Positions 6,709 through 17,223 of a stretch of 64,000 nucleotides of DNA are shown here, one piece after another (the stretch's first letter is position 1; each line of letters opens with the position of its first letter). This DNA comes from Pseudobutyrivibrio sp. YE44 (GTDB lineage: Bacteria > Bacillota > Clostridia > Lachnospirales > Lachnospiraceae). Made by a program: the position numbers and the translations under genes. Where the stretch lies: contig NZ_FMXT01000001.1 in the NCBI RefSeq assembly GCF_900104335.1, positions 558,001 to 622,000 of the forward strand. The letters are read 5' to 3'. The notes beneath the pieces are model-generated. The model had not been told where the DNA came from. It made no database searches and saw nothing but the letters and a program-made list of their open reading frames with translations.

Positions 6709-8869
6709 CAATTACCTCGTTAGCCAGAATAGGGATAAAGGTTCTTTTCTTTAAAAAATCTATTTCCGGCTCATTATTTTTCTTAGCTTCCTTACAGAAG
6801 GTATCCTGTGCTCCCACAGGCTTTTTCCCTCTCGAAGCCTTTATTCTAACATAGCTTCCATCATCTGTCATCTCATAAGACTTTAAAGTATCTCCCAATT
6901 GAACATCTAAAATATGTTTAACCTGGGACTTTATAAGCTCATCCTCAACAGGGAAAATAATTTCGACTCTTCTGTCAAGATTTCGAGGCATCCAATCAGC
7001 GCTGCCCATATAAATATCTTCTCTACCATTATTGTAAAAGTAGAAAATACGGGCATGTTCAAGATAGGTACCAACAATGGAGGAAACATGTATATTTTCG
7101 CTTACTCCTGGAATTCCAACACGAAGGCAACATATTCCTCTGATTATTAGGTATATCTTTACTCCGGCATTGCTGGCTTCATAAAGCTTTTCAATAATAC
7201 CTTTGTCACATAAGGAATTCATCTTTGCAATGATAACTGCATCCTTCCCCTCTGACGCATGCCTTATTTCCCTATCAATAAGGCTGGTAAAAGTATCTCT
7301 CAACCAAAGAGGTGCGCACACCAGCTTGTTCCAGCTTGGAGGCTCTGAGTAACCTGAAAGCATGTTAAAAACAGCTGTTGCATCTTCGCCGTAAGATTCA
7401 CGACATGTAAGCATTCCACAATCAGTATATAGCTTTGCTGTGGAGTCATTGTAGTTACCAGTTCCAAGATGAACATATCGTCTAATACCATCATCTTCTC
7501 TTCTAACAACAAGAGAAATCTTACAGTGAGTTTTTAAACCTACAAGGCCATATATAACGTGACAGCCTGCCTTTTCAAGCTTTTTCGCCCAAATAATGTT
7601 ATTTTCCTCATCAAATCTGGCTTTCAGCTCTACAAGAACGGTTACCTGCTTACCATTTTCTGCAGCATGGGCAAGACTTGCAATAATTGGAGAATTGCCG
7701 CTTACTCGATAAAGCGTTTGTTTTATAGCAAGAACCTGTGGATCAAAAGCAGCCTGGGCTATAAAATCAACAACGGGATCAAAAGTCTGATATGGATGAT
7801 GTAAAAGAATGTCACCTTTCTTTATCTCATCAAAAATCTTTTCGCCTGGGCGAAGTCTTGGATTGTCCTGTGGGATAAACTTAGGACTACGAAGCTGTTC
7901 GTGTCCCTCTATACCATAAAGCTTCATCAAATACGTTAAATCAATTGGTCCTTTTATTTTATATATATCAATCTCATTAACCCCAAGATTCTTTTTCAGA
8001 ATAGCAAGTAGTTTTTTATTAATGGTCGACTCTACTTCAAGGCGAATAACCTCGCCCCACTGTCGAGATTTAATTTGTTTTTCTATTTCTAGAAGCAAAT
8101 CCTCTGCACCTTCTTCATCAATAGAAAAATCTGCATTTCTCATAATACGATAAGGAGATGCTGCAACAACATTATAATTTAAAAACAGCTTATTCATATT
8201 GCGCTCTATAATCTGCTCAAGAAGAATAAAGCAATCATGATCTTTTGAATCAGAAGGCAACGACACAAATCTAGGTAACACTGAAGGAACCTGAACAGTG
8301 GCAAATTCCACATCTTCACTTTCATTCTTCGTACCAACACCAACTGTGTCTGTCTTTTTTTCAATAAGAGCAGCAATATTTAAAGACTTATTTCTTATAA
8401 GCGGAAACGGTCTAGATGCATCAAAAGCCATAGGTGTTAAAACTGGATAAACCTGGCTCATAAAGAAAGAATCTATAAACTTAAGCTGTTCTTCATTCAA
8501 ATCCTCATATTTTTCATAAACAATAATTCCAGACTCTCGTAAAATAGGGGTCAGGGATTTATTAAAGGTATTATATTGAAAATCCACCAATTCTCTTGTC
8601 TTTTCATTGATAGCGATGAGCTGTTCCGTAGGAGTCATACCAGCAATATCAGGTTTGGTGTAGCCTGCGTGCTCCATATCCTTCAACGATGCCACTCTAA
8701 CCATAAAAAACTCATCTAAGTTTGATGAGGTAATGGCCACAAACTTAATACGTTCCAAAATTGGCAAATCCTTAACAAGAGCTTCATTTAGTACTCGTCG
8801 TTCGAATTTAAGCCAACTAAGCTCACGATTATCATAATATTTTGAATCTGAAATATTAATCTGTGCCAT
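6698..8869 (-). CDS. ppk1: Polyphosphate kinase 1
   Basis: PPK1 reversibly transfers the gamma phosphate of ATP to inorganic polyphosphate. The 723-aa protein shows the N-terminal domain (YDNRELSWLKFERRVLNEAL), the head domain, and both phospholipase-D-like catalytic domains: NIIWAKKLEKAGCHVIYG, then LVGLKTHCKISLVVR with the phosphorylated histidine, VHLGTGNYND, and later YMGSADWMPRNLDRRVEI. The length is normal. The start has an AGGAGG site. The gene is 8 bp after the ppx-like gene and overlaps the HAD gene, so synthesis, degradation and a phosphatase form one phosphate-handling unit. Confidence 0.97.
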   Translation of the reverse strand: MAQINISDSKYYDNRELSWLKFERRVLNEALVKDLPILERIKFVAITSSNLDEFFMVRVASLKDMEHAGYTKPDIAGMTPTEQLIAINEKTRELVDFQYNTFNKSLTPILRESGIIVYEKYEDLNEEQLKFIDSFFMSQVYPVLTPMAFDASRPFPLIRNKSLNIAALIEKKTDTVGVGTKNESEDVEFATVQVPSVLPRFVSLPSDSKDHDCFILLEQIIERNMNKLFLNYNVVAASPYRIMRNADFSIDEEGAEDLLLEIEKQIKSRQWGEVIRLEVESTINKKLLAILKKNLGVNEIDIYKIKGPIDLTYLMKLYGIEGHEQLRSPKFIPQDNPRLRPGEKIFDEIKKGDILLHHPYQTFDPVVDFIAQAAFDPQVLAIKQTLYRVSGNSPIIASLAHAAENGKQVTVLVELKARFDEENNIIWAKKLEKAGCHVIYGLVGLKTHCKISLVVRREDDGIRRYVHLGTGNYNDSTAKLYTDCGMLTCRESYGEDATAVFNMLSGYSEPPSWNKLVCAPLWLRDTFTSLIDREIRHASEGKDAVIIAKMNSLCDKGIIEKLYEASNAGVKIYLIIRGICCLRVGIPGVSENIHVSSIVGTYLEHARIFYFYNNGREDIYMGSADWMPRNLDRRVEIIFPVEDELIKSQVKHILDVQLGDTLKSYEMTDDGSYVRIKASRGKKPVGAQDTFCKEAKKNNEPEIDFLKKRTFIPILANEVIDEQ

Positions 8870-8877
8870 AGTGCCTC

Positions 8878-10398
8878 CTAAAACTTGGAATTTTCTTTAA
8901 GAACAGGCTTAATAGAAAAAATCTGTTCGAAGAAATCCGCATTTTTCTTAAACAAACCCTTTTCTAGAGCCAATGAACTATTGGCTTCAATGGTTATCAA
9001 AAGCTCTCTATCCTTTACTCTCATAGAAACATTCTTTATCTTTTGTTTGTGAGAACGATCCAGAGCATTGGCAACCTTAAGAATTGCCAAGAGCTTTAAT
9101 ATCAAAAGATACTCTTCAACGCTAAATCTATCTGAAAGATTTTCATAAGGCTCAACAGGATTCCTATTAAATTCAACTGTTGTAGCAATTATTTCTCTTT
9201 CCTTATGACTAAGACCAAGTATTTCTGAAGTCATAATAATTGTATAAGAACAACGTGACGCGTCTGCTAATGAAATATATTTTCCGCAGTCGTGAAGTAT
9301 TGCTATACATTGCATTAGAACCCTGTGACGTTTAGTCATACCATGATATTTCTTCATGGCGTCAAAAACCTCAGAAGACAGTCTAAACAGTGCCTTTAAA
9401 TGTGGTTGATAGCTATCATAACGTTTGGCAATAGACCAAGCAGCTGTAATAATATCATTATCAAAATCGTGCCTTGCCTGTAGCCATTTTTTATTGTAGC
9501 AATGATTAAATGCCATACCTTCACATATAGAAACACCTGGAGCTACAACAGTTTTAGGACTAAGGGTTTCAGCCATAGTTTTATATAGCATAACCACAGG
9601 CTCTAATAGATAATCATTATCCAAATAAAGGTCATTTTCCTTTTGAAAATTCTTTATAAACTGTCTATCAATCTTATTCAAAAATTCAAGATAGTCCTCT
9701 ACCTTAACCCTTCTACTTGAAAAGGATGCAATTTTCTCAGCAATAGAACTAACATGAACCCCTAGCAAAATCATGTACTTAGGCTCAATATCTCTAAGGA
9801 ACATAGTTTTGAAAACCTCAAGTTCCTTGTACATCATCTCATAAATCTGTTCCATAGATGTTGCGCCAGTTCCAAGCTTACGAATACTTTCACTGACAGA
9901 AACAGTTCCCAAAGACAGATGTTGAGTTGTTATAATTTTTCCTTTAGAAAATAGGGTAAGTTGTAGCGAAACGCCACCAATATCAACAAGAACTGCTGAC
10001 TCACCTATAAGCTCTTCAAAATCATCTATAGAAGCCACAGCTTCATAGCCTAAAAAGCGTTGTTCAGAATTTGAAAGTACTTCAATAGAAAAATCTGTAC
10101 GCTGTTTAATCTGCTCTAAGACAATAAGTGCATTGTCTGCCTGGCGAATATTAGGACCAGCGGCAATGGAAAAACTATCAACCTTATAGCCTTCCATTGT
10201 TCTCTTCATATCATTTAAAACTCTACAAAGCTTATCCGTGGTTTCAGGCATAATACTGCCTGTATTTAATATATCCTTTATAATATCTGAAGGAGCTTTT
10301 ATTGTTTCGATATTTTTAATTTTCTTTTGTTTGCCTACCTCAAAGACCTTCATGGTAGTTTCGTAAGAACCCACATATATACTGGCAATAATTTTCAT
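8878..10398 (-). CDS. ppx: Ppx/GppA family phosphatase with C-terminal HD domain
   Basis: This 506-aa protein joins an N-terminal ASKHA-fold Ppx/GppA phosphatase (residues about 1-300) to an HD-type domain (about 310-500). The phosphate loop reads VDIGGVSLQL rather than the commoner DIGGGST, so the substrate is uncertain. The HD pair is seen in IAILHDCGKYISLAD near residue 350. Such proteins hydrolyse polyphosphate or the 5' phosphate of pppGpp. Lying directly upstream of ppk1 (8-bp gap), an exopolyphosphatase role is more likely. It also follows pheA by 16 bp, so it probably belongs to a longer transcript starting at or above polC. Confidence 0.85.
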   Translation of the reverse strand: MKIIASIYVGSYETTMKVFEVGKQKKIKNIETIKAPSDIIKDILNTGSIMPETTDKLCRVLNDMKRTMEGYKVDSFSIAAGPNIRQADNALIVLEQIKQRTDFSIEVLSNSEQRFLGYEAVASIDDFEELIGESAVLVDIGGVSLQLTLFSKGKIITTQHLSLGTVSVSESIRKLGTGATSMEQIYEMMYKELEVFKTMFLRDIEPKYMILLGVHVSSIAEKIASFSSRRVKVEDYLEFLNKIDRQFIKNFQKENDLYLDNDYLLEPVVMLYKTMAETLSPKTVVAPGVSICEGMAFNHCYNKKWLQARHDFDNDIITAAWSIAKRYDSYQPHLKALFRLSSEVFDAMKKYHGMTKRHRVLMQCIAILHDCGKYISLADASRCSYTIIMTSEILGLSHKEREIIATTVEFNRNPVEPYENLSDRFSVEEYLLILKLLAILKVANALDRSHKQKIKNVSMRVKDRELLITIEANSSLALEKGLFKKNADFFEQIFSIKPVLKENSKF

Positions 10399-10414
10399 AC
10401 TAACCCCTTTTTAA

Positions 10415-11551
10415 CTAGTAATTGCCTAAAACTCTAAGGCTAACACATTCTTCCTTTAAACCAGTCAACGCGTTTTGAACTGCTTCATCCTTTAAATTTC
10501 CATCAATATCAATAAAGAATCTATATTGCCAATTAACCCCCTTAATTGGTCTTGATTCAATTCTATTCATATTGATTCCATTAAACATCAGATTAGATAG
10601 TATCCTATAAAGACTACCTGGCTGATGAGCTATTTCAAGACATAGGCTAATCTTATCTGCATCTTTTCTATATTTTTTCTCCTTAGAAACAATCACAAAA
10701 CGAGTTTCGTTGTTTTTATCATCCTGAATTGATTCCTCAAGAATATCTAAATCATAAAGAGTTGCATTGTACTTGCTTCCAATAGCAGCCTGAGTGATAT
10801 CAGCATCATCTCTTATCTTCTGGGCACTCATGGCAGTGTTTCTTAGATTTTTCACGTCCCAATCAATATGCTTTGTGCGGATATATTCTTCACACTGAGC
10901 GATTGCCTTAGGATGAGAATAAACTGTTTTTATATCTGAGATCTTAGCTCCCTTAACTCCTAAAAGAGCATGATCAATCTTTAAAATTTGTTCTCCAATT
11001 ATGGCAACATTATATTCAGACAGTAAATCAAAGTTTTCTTCAATGGAACCAGCCAAGCTATTTTCAATTGGAAGTACTGCATAATCCGCTTTTCCAGAAT
11101 TTATAGCCTCCATAGCATCACGCCAAAGCTCCACATAAAAGCTATCCTTCATTTCGTCCCCAAAGAAGGCATCCATAGCAAGCTGTGAATACGCTCCCTG
11201 AACACCCTGGAAACATACTGTTGCTTCACTAAAGTCAAATTGATCAACTTCTCTAAAGTCTGAATTAAAAGAAATACCATTTTCTCTTAGAATAGAAAAC
11301 TGTTTTTTTCGACTTATAGACATTATCTGTGTGTAAAGTTCTTTTACAGCTTGACTGGAAAAACCATCATCAACATATGAGGCAAGCTTTTCTAACTTTT
11401 CATCCTCTCTAGCCTTATCATACACACACTTGCCAGTTGCTATTTTGTATTCTGCCACCTGACAAGCAAGCTCCATTCTTTTTGTAAATAATCCAAGAAT
11501 CTCCTTATCTACCTTGTCAATTTCAACTCGAATGTCTTTTAAGTCTCTCAT
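10415..11551 (-). CDS. pheA: Bifunctional chorismate mutase / prephenate dehydratase (P-protein)
   Basis: The 378-aa enzyme converts chorismate to prephenate and then to phenylpyruvate for phenylalanine synthesis. The AroQ-type mutase domain is N-terminal (RVEIDKVDKEILGLFTKRM, residues about 7-90). The dehydratase domain follows (FQGVQGAYSQLAMDAFFGD, then VLPIENSLAGSIEENFDLL and TRFVIVSKE). The C-terminal ACT domain binds phenylalanine, with GSLYRILSNLMFNGINMNRI and the ESRP motif. Feedback control is therefore likely at the protein level. The leader shows no tRNA-Phe T-box. It lies between the DUF5050 gene and ppx, both spaced under 20 bp; the neighbours are not metabolically related. Confidence 0.96.
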   Translation of the reverse strand: MRDLKDIRVEIDKVDKEILGLFTKRMELACQVAEYKIATGKCVYDKAREDEKLEKLASYVDDGFSSQAVKELYTQIMSISRKKQFSILRENGISFNSDFREVDQFDFSEATVCFQGVQGAYSQLAMDAFFGDEMKDSFYVELWRDAMEAINSGKADYAVLPIENSLAGSIEENFDLLSEYNVAIIGEQILKIDHALLGVKGAKISDIKTVYSHPKAIAQCEEYIRTKHIDWDVKNLRNTAMSAQKIRDDADITQAAIGSKYNATLYDLDILEESIQDDKNNETRFVIVSKEKKYRKDADKISLCLEIAHQPGSLYRILSNLMFNGINMNRIESRPIKGVNWQYRFFIDIDGNLKDEAVQNALTGLKEECVSLRVLGNY

Positions 11552-11569
11552 GCTACTCCTATCTAGTAA

Positions 11570-12589
11570 TTATTCGTCTAATGATTGTATTGGAGGATTG
11601 AAAATTCCTACCTGGTCACTTCCTTTTAGTACATGGAAGGTAGAGCCTGAAAAATAATCTGCAAAATATACGTATCTACTGGTTACATTAATACTGTTAA
11701 ATTCACCTTCAGCTAAAAGAACTTCACTTCCAGTGGTTAAATCAACGCGATATAAACCATCAGGATTGCCCTTTATACTCTGATAATAAAGGTAATTGCC
11801 ATCTATATTATAGCCTGAGGTGCCATAGGTAGTAATTCCTACCTTTTCACCACCGCCTAGAGGCATTTTATATACTCTCTCTTTATGGTCTAAATCCATA
11901 AAATAAACATCTGAACCAACTATAGTAGGCATCCAAAGATTTTCGTTAGAGGCAAAGCCAATATCCTTACTAACTATATTTAGAGTGTGAAGATTATGAT
12001 CTCCAACAACACCAGCAAAATACAGCTTATCTCCAACGAGGCAACGAGGGTCAATAGCGCTTTTATTTACCTCCTGGCCCTCTGTACCATCTATCTTCAC
12101 GGAATAAAGAGATATACCAGCAGTCTCATCATGTCGTTGATAAAGTATGGTATTACCAGCTAATGCACAGGTAGTACTATCAGCATCATCTAATATCATT
12201 ACCTTTTTATTTTTTCTGGTCATACGACAAAGACTGTTAAGGTTTACATTTAAGAAACCAAACTGTGAGTTATCTCTATTGGCTTGTCTACAGTAATAAA
12301 GATAGTAAGGATCAGCATTTATAAAATAAACACTGTCATTGGCAACAATTTGCACGTTTGTTTCATCAGGATTCATGCTGTAAATTCGATGATAATCATT
12401 GGGATTAGCAAAATAAACCACACCATCAATCTCGCAAAACAGACCATTGCCATAAAGATTTCCAATTGTATTACCGTTTACATTGGTTTCGTTGAAGTGA
12501 GTGACAGTATTAATGTATTTATAATATCCCGCACCACCAACAAAAGCTACAAAAGCTACAACAATTAAAACTCTTCTAACTATCTTCAT
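11570..12589 (-). CDS. Membrane-anchored DUF5050 beta-propeller-like protein
   Basis: The 339-aa protein has one N-terminal membrane segment (residues about 5-25, basic flank MKIVRR then a hydrophobic run) with no cysteine lipobox, so it is likely a signal anchor with an extracellular domain. The rest is a series of similar 40-50-residue units with patterns such as VVYFANPND, VYFINADPYYLYY, KLYFAGVVGD, DVYFMDLDHKERVYKM and NYLYYQSIKGNPDGLYRVDL. These aromatic YF/YYY strands are typical of DUF5050 repeats, predicted to fold as a beta-propeller. Function is unknown; ligand or wall binding is a guess. It sits 22 bp after polC in an apparent operon. Confidence 0.8.
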   Translation of the reverse strand: MKIVRRVLIVVAFVAFVGGAGYYKYINTVTHFNETNVNGNTIGNLYGNGLFCEIDGVVYFANPNDYHRIYSMNPDETNVQIVANDSVYFINADPYYLYYCRQANRDNSQFGFLNVNLNSLCRMTRKNKKVMILDDADSTTCALAGNTILYQRHDETAGISLYSVKIDGTEGQEVNKSAIDPRCLVGDKLYFAGVVGDHNLHTLNIVSKDIGFASNENLWMPTIVGSDVYFMDLDHKERVYKMPLGGGEKVGITTYGTSGYNIDGNYLYYQSIKGNPDGLYRVDLTTGSEVLLAEGEFNSINVTSRYVYFADYFSGSTFHVLKGSDQVGIFNPPIQSLDE

Positions 12590-12611
12590 TCTTCTGCCCT
12601 CCTATTAGGTA

Positions 12612-15600
12612 TTAGAAACTGAAAAAATCGGATAACGAAAGCTGGTTAGACTGTGGTAAATCTTTAATTATGTCTAGCTCTACCATTTTGTCTATTATTG
12701 TCTGTGAAACCTTACCTCTATCTTTTATATCGTCAAGTGAAAGGAATTTACCCTGTGCAGCAGCAATCTGTAATTGTTCTGCCGCCTTATCTCCCATTCC
12801 TGATATAACATTAAATGGAGGTAAAAGCTTCCCATCTACTATTTTAAAGTATCTTGAGTCAGATTGGTATAGGTCCATAGGTAAAAATTCAAAACCACGT
12901 GCATACATTTCCTGAACAAGTCTAAGAGCGATTAATGCATCCTTGTCTGTAGCCGATGGATTTGGCAAAGCCTTAAGGTTTTTAATCTCCTGTTCAGCTC
13001 TAGCTTTACCCTGACAACACTTTTCATAATCAAAGCCACCTGCTCTAATAGAGAAGAAAGCCGCATAATAGGCAAGAGGATAATTAATCTTACAATAGGC
13101 AACTCGCCAAGCCATCATTACATAAGCTGCAGCATGGGCCTTAGGGAACATATATTTAATTTTCTCACAAGAACCAATGTACCAATCAGGGACACCATGC
13201 TCCTGCATATGTTGTTTGTAGGTTGGCCATTCATCACACTTGCCCTTAGCAACTATACCCTTACGAACACGCTCCATAATTGTAAAGGATTCAGCAGGAT
13301 CAAGTCCCATATGAATAAGGTAAACCATAATATCATCACGGGTACAAATAGCCTCTGTGATTGTTGCAACGCCATTTAAGATAAGATCTTGAGCATTTCC
13401 AAGCCATACGTCGGTACCATGAGCAAGTCCAGCAATACGAACCAAATCTGTAAAGTACTGAGGCTTAGCCTCAACAAGCATCTGCATAGCAAAATCGGTA
13501 CCGAACTCAGGAATACCAAGGGTACCAAGTGGTGTACCCATAATATCATCTGGTGTAATTCCAAGCGCCTTTGTGCTTTGGAACAAGGACATAACATCCT
13601 TATCATCAAGTGGAATCTGAGTTGCATCAATTCCAGTTAAATCCTCCAAACGACGAATCATTGTAGGATCCAAGTGACCAAGGATATCAAGCTTAAGCAA
13701 GTTAGCATCAATTTTATGGTAATCGAAATGTGTGGTAACAATATCTGTATCTTTATTAGCAGGATGCTGAACCGGCGTAAAGGAATAAATATCCTCTCCA
13801 TTAGGAAGAACGACTACACCACCAGGATGCTGTCCTGTTGTAGATTTAACACCTTCAACGCCCTTTGCAATACGCTCATTTTCCGCACGACGCTTTCTAA
13901 CATCTCGCTTTTCAAAATATTTAAGAACATAACCTACAGCGTTCTTATCCGCCAAGGTGGAAACGGTTCCCGCCTTGAAGGTTTGACCTTCACCGAAAAT
14001 AACCTCTGTGTATTTATGAGCCTTTGACTGATACTCATTGGAGAAGTTAAGATCGATATCAGGCTCCTTATCTCCCTTAAATCCAAGGAAGGTCTCAAAG
14101 GGAATATCAAAGCCATCTTTTACAAGAGGTTGACCACATTTAGGACAAACCTTATCCGGCATATCTACTCCGGAAAGACCCATATTAACAATTTCCTGAA
14201 CCTCAGGGCCGTCAAAATCCACATAGAAACAATTCGGACATCTATAGTGTGGAGGCAGTGGATTAACCTCTGTGATACCAGCCATTGTGGCTGCAAAGGA
14301 AGAACCTACAGAACCACGTGAACCAACCAGGTAACCATCCTCGTTAGATTTCCAAACCAGCTTCTGAGCGATAATGTACATTACGGAGTAACCATTACCA
14401 ATGATAGAATTAAGCTCTCGCTCCAAGCGTGCCGCAACTATCTCAGGAAGCTCTGGTCCATATACCTCATGAGCCTTTGTCTCACAAATTCGTCGTAAAT
14501 CTTCCTCTGAATTTTCAATAACAGGAGGACATTTATCTGGACGTACCGGATGAATGTACTCACACATATCTGCTATTTTATTTGTATTTTCAATAACTAC
14601 TTCGTGAGCCTTTGCTAATCCAAGATAAGCAAACTCATCTAACATTTCATCAGTAGAATGTAGATACAGTGGTGCCTGTTGGTCAGCATCGTCAAAGCCT
14701 TTGTTTGCCATGATGATACGACGATAAACCTCATCCTCAGGATCAAGAAAATGAACATCGCAGGTTGCAACAACAGGCTTATGGAATTCCTCTCCAAGGG
14801 CAACAATTTGCTTGTTTACTTCCTGTAAATCTTTAATAGAATTAAATCTGTCATATCTAGGCTTATCAGAACGAATCATGAATTCGTTGTTACCAACAGG
14901 CTGAATTTCAAGGTAATCATAGAAATTAGCAATACGAGCAATTTCAGAATCATCTCTATCATCCACGATTGCATCATACAACTCACCTGCTTCACAAGCC
15001 GAACCAATAATCAGACCTTCACGGCACTCCATAAGAAGAGACTTTGGTACCTTAGGATTACGAGAAAAATAATAAAGGTGGGATTCAGAAACAAGTCTAT
15101 ATAAATTGATTCGTCCCAAATCATTTTTAGCAAGAACAATACAATGATGAGATTTCATCTTTTTTATTTGTTCAGGTGTTGGCTTAGCCTTTATATTAAG
15201 CTCTGTTAAATCATGTATATTTTCAGCTTCTAGTTTAGTGATAAACTTTTCAAAAATCTTAGCTGTTACCTCTGCATCTGCAACTGCTCTATGATGATGT
15301 TCATTAACCACATTTTCCAATTTACAAACGGCATCTAGATTAAATCGAGCATTATTTGGATGAAGATAACGAGCCACCTCAACAGTATCAACATGAGTGT
15401 AATCATAATCTAAGCCAAGCTTTTTACAATTGTATCTGATAAAGCTTGTATCGAAACCAGCATTATGGGCAACAAGCACTGTCCCCTGACAAAAATCCAT
15501 AAACTTAGGCAAGATAACATCAATTGTAGGCGCATCAATAACCATTTCGTCAGTTATAGAGGTAAGCTCTGTAATCTTGTATGGAATAGGAATTTCAGGA

Positions 15601-17054
15601 TTAACAAACTCAGAAAATCTGTCAATAATCTGACCATCCTTAAATTTAACGGCACCGATTTCGATAATCTTACAACTTTTAGGGTTAAAACCAGTTGTTT
15701 CAATATCAAATACTACATATTCATCGTGCAATGACTGCCCTTTGCCATTAGTTACAGGACGCTTTGTATCATCAACAAGATAAATCTCACAACCATATAT
15801 TACCTTGAAATCGCCAAGACCTTTCATATGATCAGCATCACAGAAAGCCTGAACTACACCATGGTCTGTAATAGCAAGAGCCTTGTGGCCCCATTCCTTG
15901 GCACGGCTAATTATTGTGGTGATTTCTGATACACCATCAAAGTCGGACATCTTTGTATGGCAATGAAGCTCTACACGCTTTTCAACAGCGGTGTCAGTTC
16001 TAACAACTCTGAAGTCCTTAATCTTCTGAACACTATTTATTCTTCCAACGGTTAGTTCTTTAGAGTAAATATCTTCATCCAACTTACCTGATATCTTGTA
16101 AAAGCCGCCATTCTTAAGAGCACTTTCAAATTCACGCCCCTGATCTGCATCAGAGAAGAAGAATTTAACAGAAATAGAATCTGTAAAATCTGTCATTGAA
16201 CCTGTACCAAAATAGCCGCCCTTCTTTGTCTCTCTAAACTCAAGAGCTGAAAGCTGACCTCTAATAACAATTGGCCCAAGTAACTCGCCGTTTATATCCT
16301 CCATAGGTGTAGCATTTTCAAGTATCTCGTTACCCATGATAATATCCGGGTCGTCAGATTTGGTAAGAGGTTTGATAAACTTCTTTTCAGGCTCCTCTTC
16401 CTTAGCTGTAGTCTTGTCAGACTTCTTTTCGCTTGTAGCATCTGAATTATCTGTTGTAGCTTCCTCAGAAGAAACATTTCTTGAATTAATAGCCTTTATT
16501 CTGTTTTCAATCTCAAGCTTAGCATTCTCTAAATATTTACTCTTTACTGGTTCTTTATAATCAAAAACAATAGAAACATTTAAATGACATCTTCTGCAAA
16601 TGATACTGTGCAAAAGATCATAAAGCTCATTTTCCTTCTCTCTTCCAATTACAGTGTCTTCAATAGTAACCTTTAGCTTACCATCATCTGTAATCTCTAC
16701 ATCAGCTTTTTTATATATGTTAAAAAGAAGAGCACTTCTATCTTCAAGCTCTTCTAAAATACTGTCGTTGTAAGAATTAATTAAATTTTCAGGAGTGTAC
16801 TGACTTGATAAATCAAAGTCCTCCAAAATGCGAATAGAAACTCCATTACCTGGAAAGAATTGTTTTTTAATAGACTTTTCCAAATGCCAGATGCGACGTT
16901 TTGGAATCAATGTATTGAAAGTAACGTATATACGAATATCATCTTTTGAACGACCTGTGCTGACCTTAGTGACTGTAGCATCACTAAGGGCAGTTTCCAA
17001 GTCATTTTCTGCATTCATATTGGGAAAAACTTCAAAAAATCCCATTTGATCCAT
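12612..17054 (-). CDS. polC: DNA polymerase III alpha subunit, PolC type
   Basis: PolC is the replicative polymerase of low-GC Gram-positives and carries its own 3'-5' exonuclease. The 1480-aa length is right. Domains in order: N-terminal region (1-220), OB fold (about 250-345, PIVIRGQLSALEFRETKKGG), PHP domain starting VELHCHTKMSDFDGV, an inserted DnaQ-like exonuclease (YVVFDIETTGFNP through HNAGFD and HHRAVADAE), the rest of PHP, then the polymerase core with a zinc motif (CPNC...CPKCG) and the catalytic KEPDIDLNFS segment, and a helix-hairpin-helix near the end. The start has a GGAG site about 10 bases upstream. It follows ispG; palindromic repeat copy 2 fills the gap between them. In B. 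subtilis polC follows rseP and proS. Confidence 0.98.
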   Translation of the reverse strand: MDQMGFFEVFPNMNAENDLETALSDATVTKVSTGRSKDDIRIYVTFNTLIPKRRIWHLEKSIKKQFFPGNGVSIRILEDFDLSSQYTPENLINSYNDSILEELEDRSALLFNIYKKADVEITDDGKLKVTIEDTVIGREKENELYDLLHSIICRRCHLNVSIVFDYKEPVKSKYLENAKLEIENRIKAINSRNVSSEEATTDNSDATSEKKSDKTTAKEEEPEKKFIKPLTKSDDPDIIMGNEILENATPMEDINGELLGPIVIRGQLSALEFRETKKGGYFGTGSMTDFTDSISVKFFFSDADQGREFESALKNGGFYKISGKLDEDIYSKELTVGRINSVQKIKDFRVVRTDTAVEKRVELHCHTKMSDFDGVSEITTIISRAKEWGHKALAITDHGVVQAFCDADHMKGLGDFKVIYGCEIYLVDDTKRPVTNGKGQSLHDEYVVFDIETTGFNPKSCKIIEIGAVKFKDGQIIDRFSEFVNPEIPIPYKITELTSITDEMVIDAPTIDVILPKFMDFCQGTVLVAHNAGFDTSFIRYNCKKLGLDYDYTHVDTVEVARYLHPNNARFNLDAVCKLENVVNEHHHRAVADAEVTAKIFEKFITKLEAENIHDLTELNIKAKPTPEQIKKMKSHHCIVLAKNDLGRINLYRLVSESHLYYFSRNPKVPKSLLMECREGLIIGSACEAGELYDAIVDDRDDSEIARIANFYDYLEIQPVGNNEFMIRSDKPRYDRFNSIKDLQEVNKQIVALGEEFHKPVVATCDVHFLDPEDEVYRRIIMANKGFDDADQQAPLYLHSTDEMLDEFAYLGLAKAHEVVIENTNKIADMCEYIHPVRPDKCPPVIENSEEDLRRICETKAHEVYGPELPEIVAARLERELNSIIGNGYSVMYIIAQKLVWKSNEDGYLVGSRGSVGSSFAATMAGITEVNPLPPHYRCPNCFYVDFDGPEVQEIVNMGLSGVDMPDKVCPKCGQPLVKDGFDIPFETFLGFKGDKEPDIDLNFSNEYQSKAHKYTEVIFGEGQTFKAGTVSTLADKNAVGYVLKYFEKRDVRKRRAENERIAKGVEGVKSTTGQHPGGVVVLPNGEDIYSFTPVQHPANKDTDIVTTHFDYHKIDANLLKLDILGHLDPTMIRRLEDLTGIDATQIPLDDKDVMSLFQSTKALGITPDDIMGTPLGTLGIPEFGTDFAMQMLVEAKPQYFTDLVRIAGLAHGTDVWLGNAQDLILNGVATITEAICTRDDIMVYLIHMGLDPAESFTIMERVRKGIVAKGKCDEWPTYKQHMQEHGVPDWYIGSCEKIKYMFPKAHAAAYVMMAWRVAYCKINYPLAYYAAFFSIRAGGFDYEKCCQGKARAEQEIKNLKALPNPSATDKDALIALRLVQEMYARGFEFLPMDLYQSDSRYFKIVDGKLLPPFNVISGMGDKAAEQLQIAAAQGKFLSLDDIKDRGKVSQTIIDKMVELDIIKDLPQSNQLSLSDFFSF

Positions 17055-17081
17055 AACTATAATTCTCCGAACAAAAAATCC

Positions 17082-17168
17082 GCTAGTTACATAAACAATC
17101 CTTAATATTTCTACGCTCAGCTGAAGAAAGCTTCGCTAAAGAAATCTAAGAGATTGTTTACTACTAGC
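17082..17168 (+). repeat. Palindromic repeat, copy 2 of 3 (87 bp), between ispG and polC
   Basis: The outer arms GCTAGT (17082-17087) and ACTAGC (17163-17168) are shorter than in the other copies. AAACAATC pairs with GATTGTTT, and TTTCT with AGAAA inside. The apex CGCTCAGCTGAAGAAAGC followed by TTCGCT is almost identical to copy 3. The gap 17055-17223 holds nothing else I recognise, and polC has no obvious promoter in it. Confidence 0.85.
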
Positions 17169-17223
17169 TCATCTAATATCTAAAAATATGAATAATTATA
17201 TTATTACTCAGATTGGTACCATG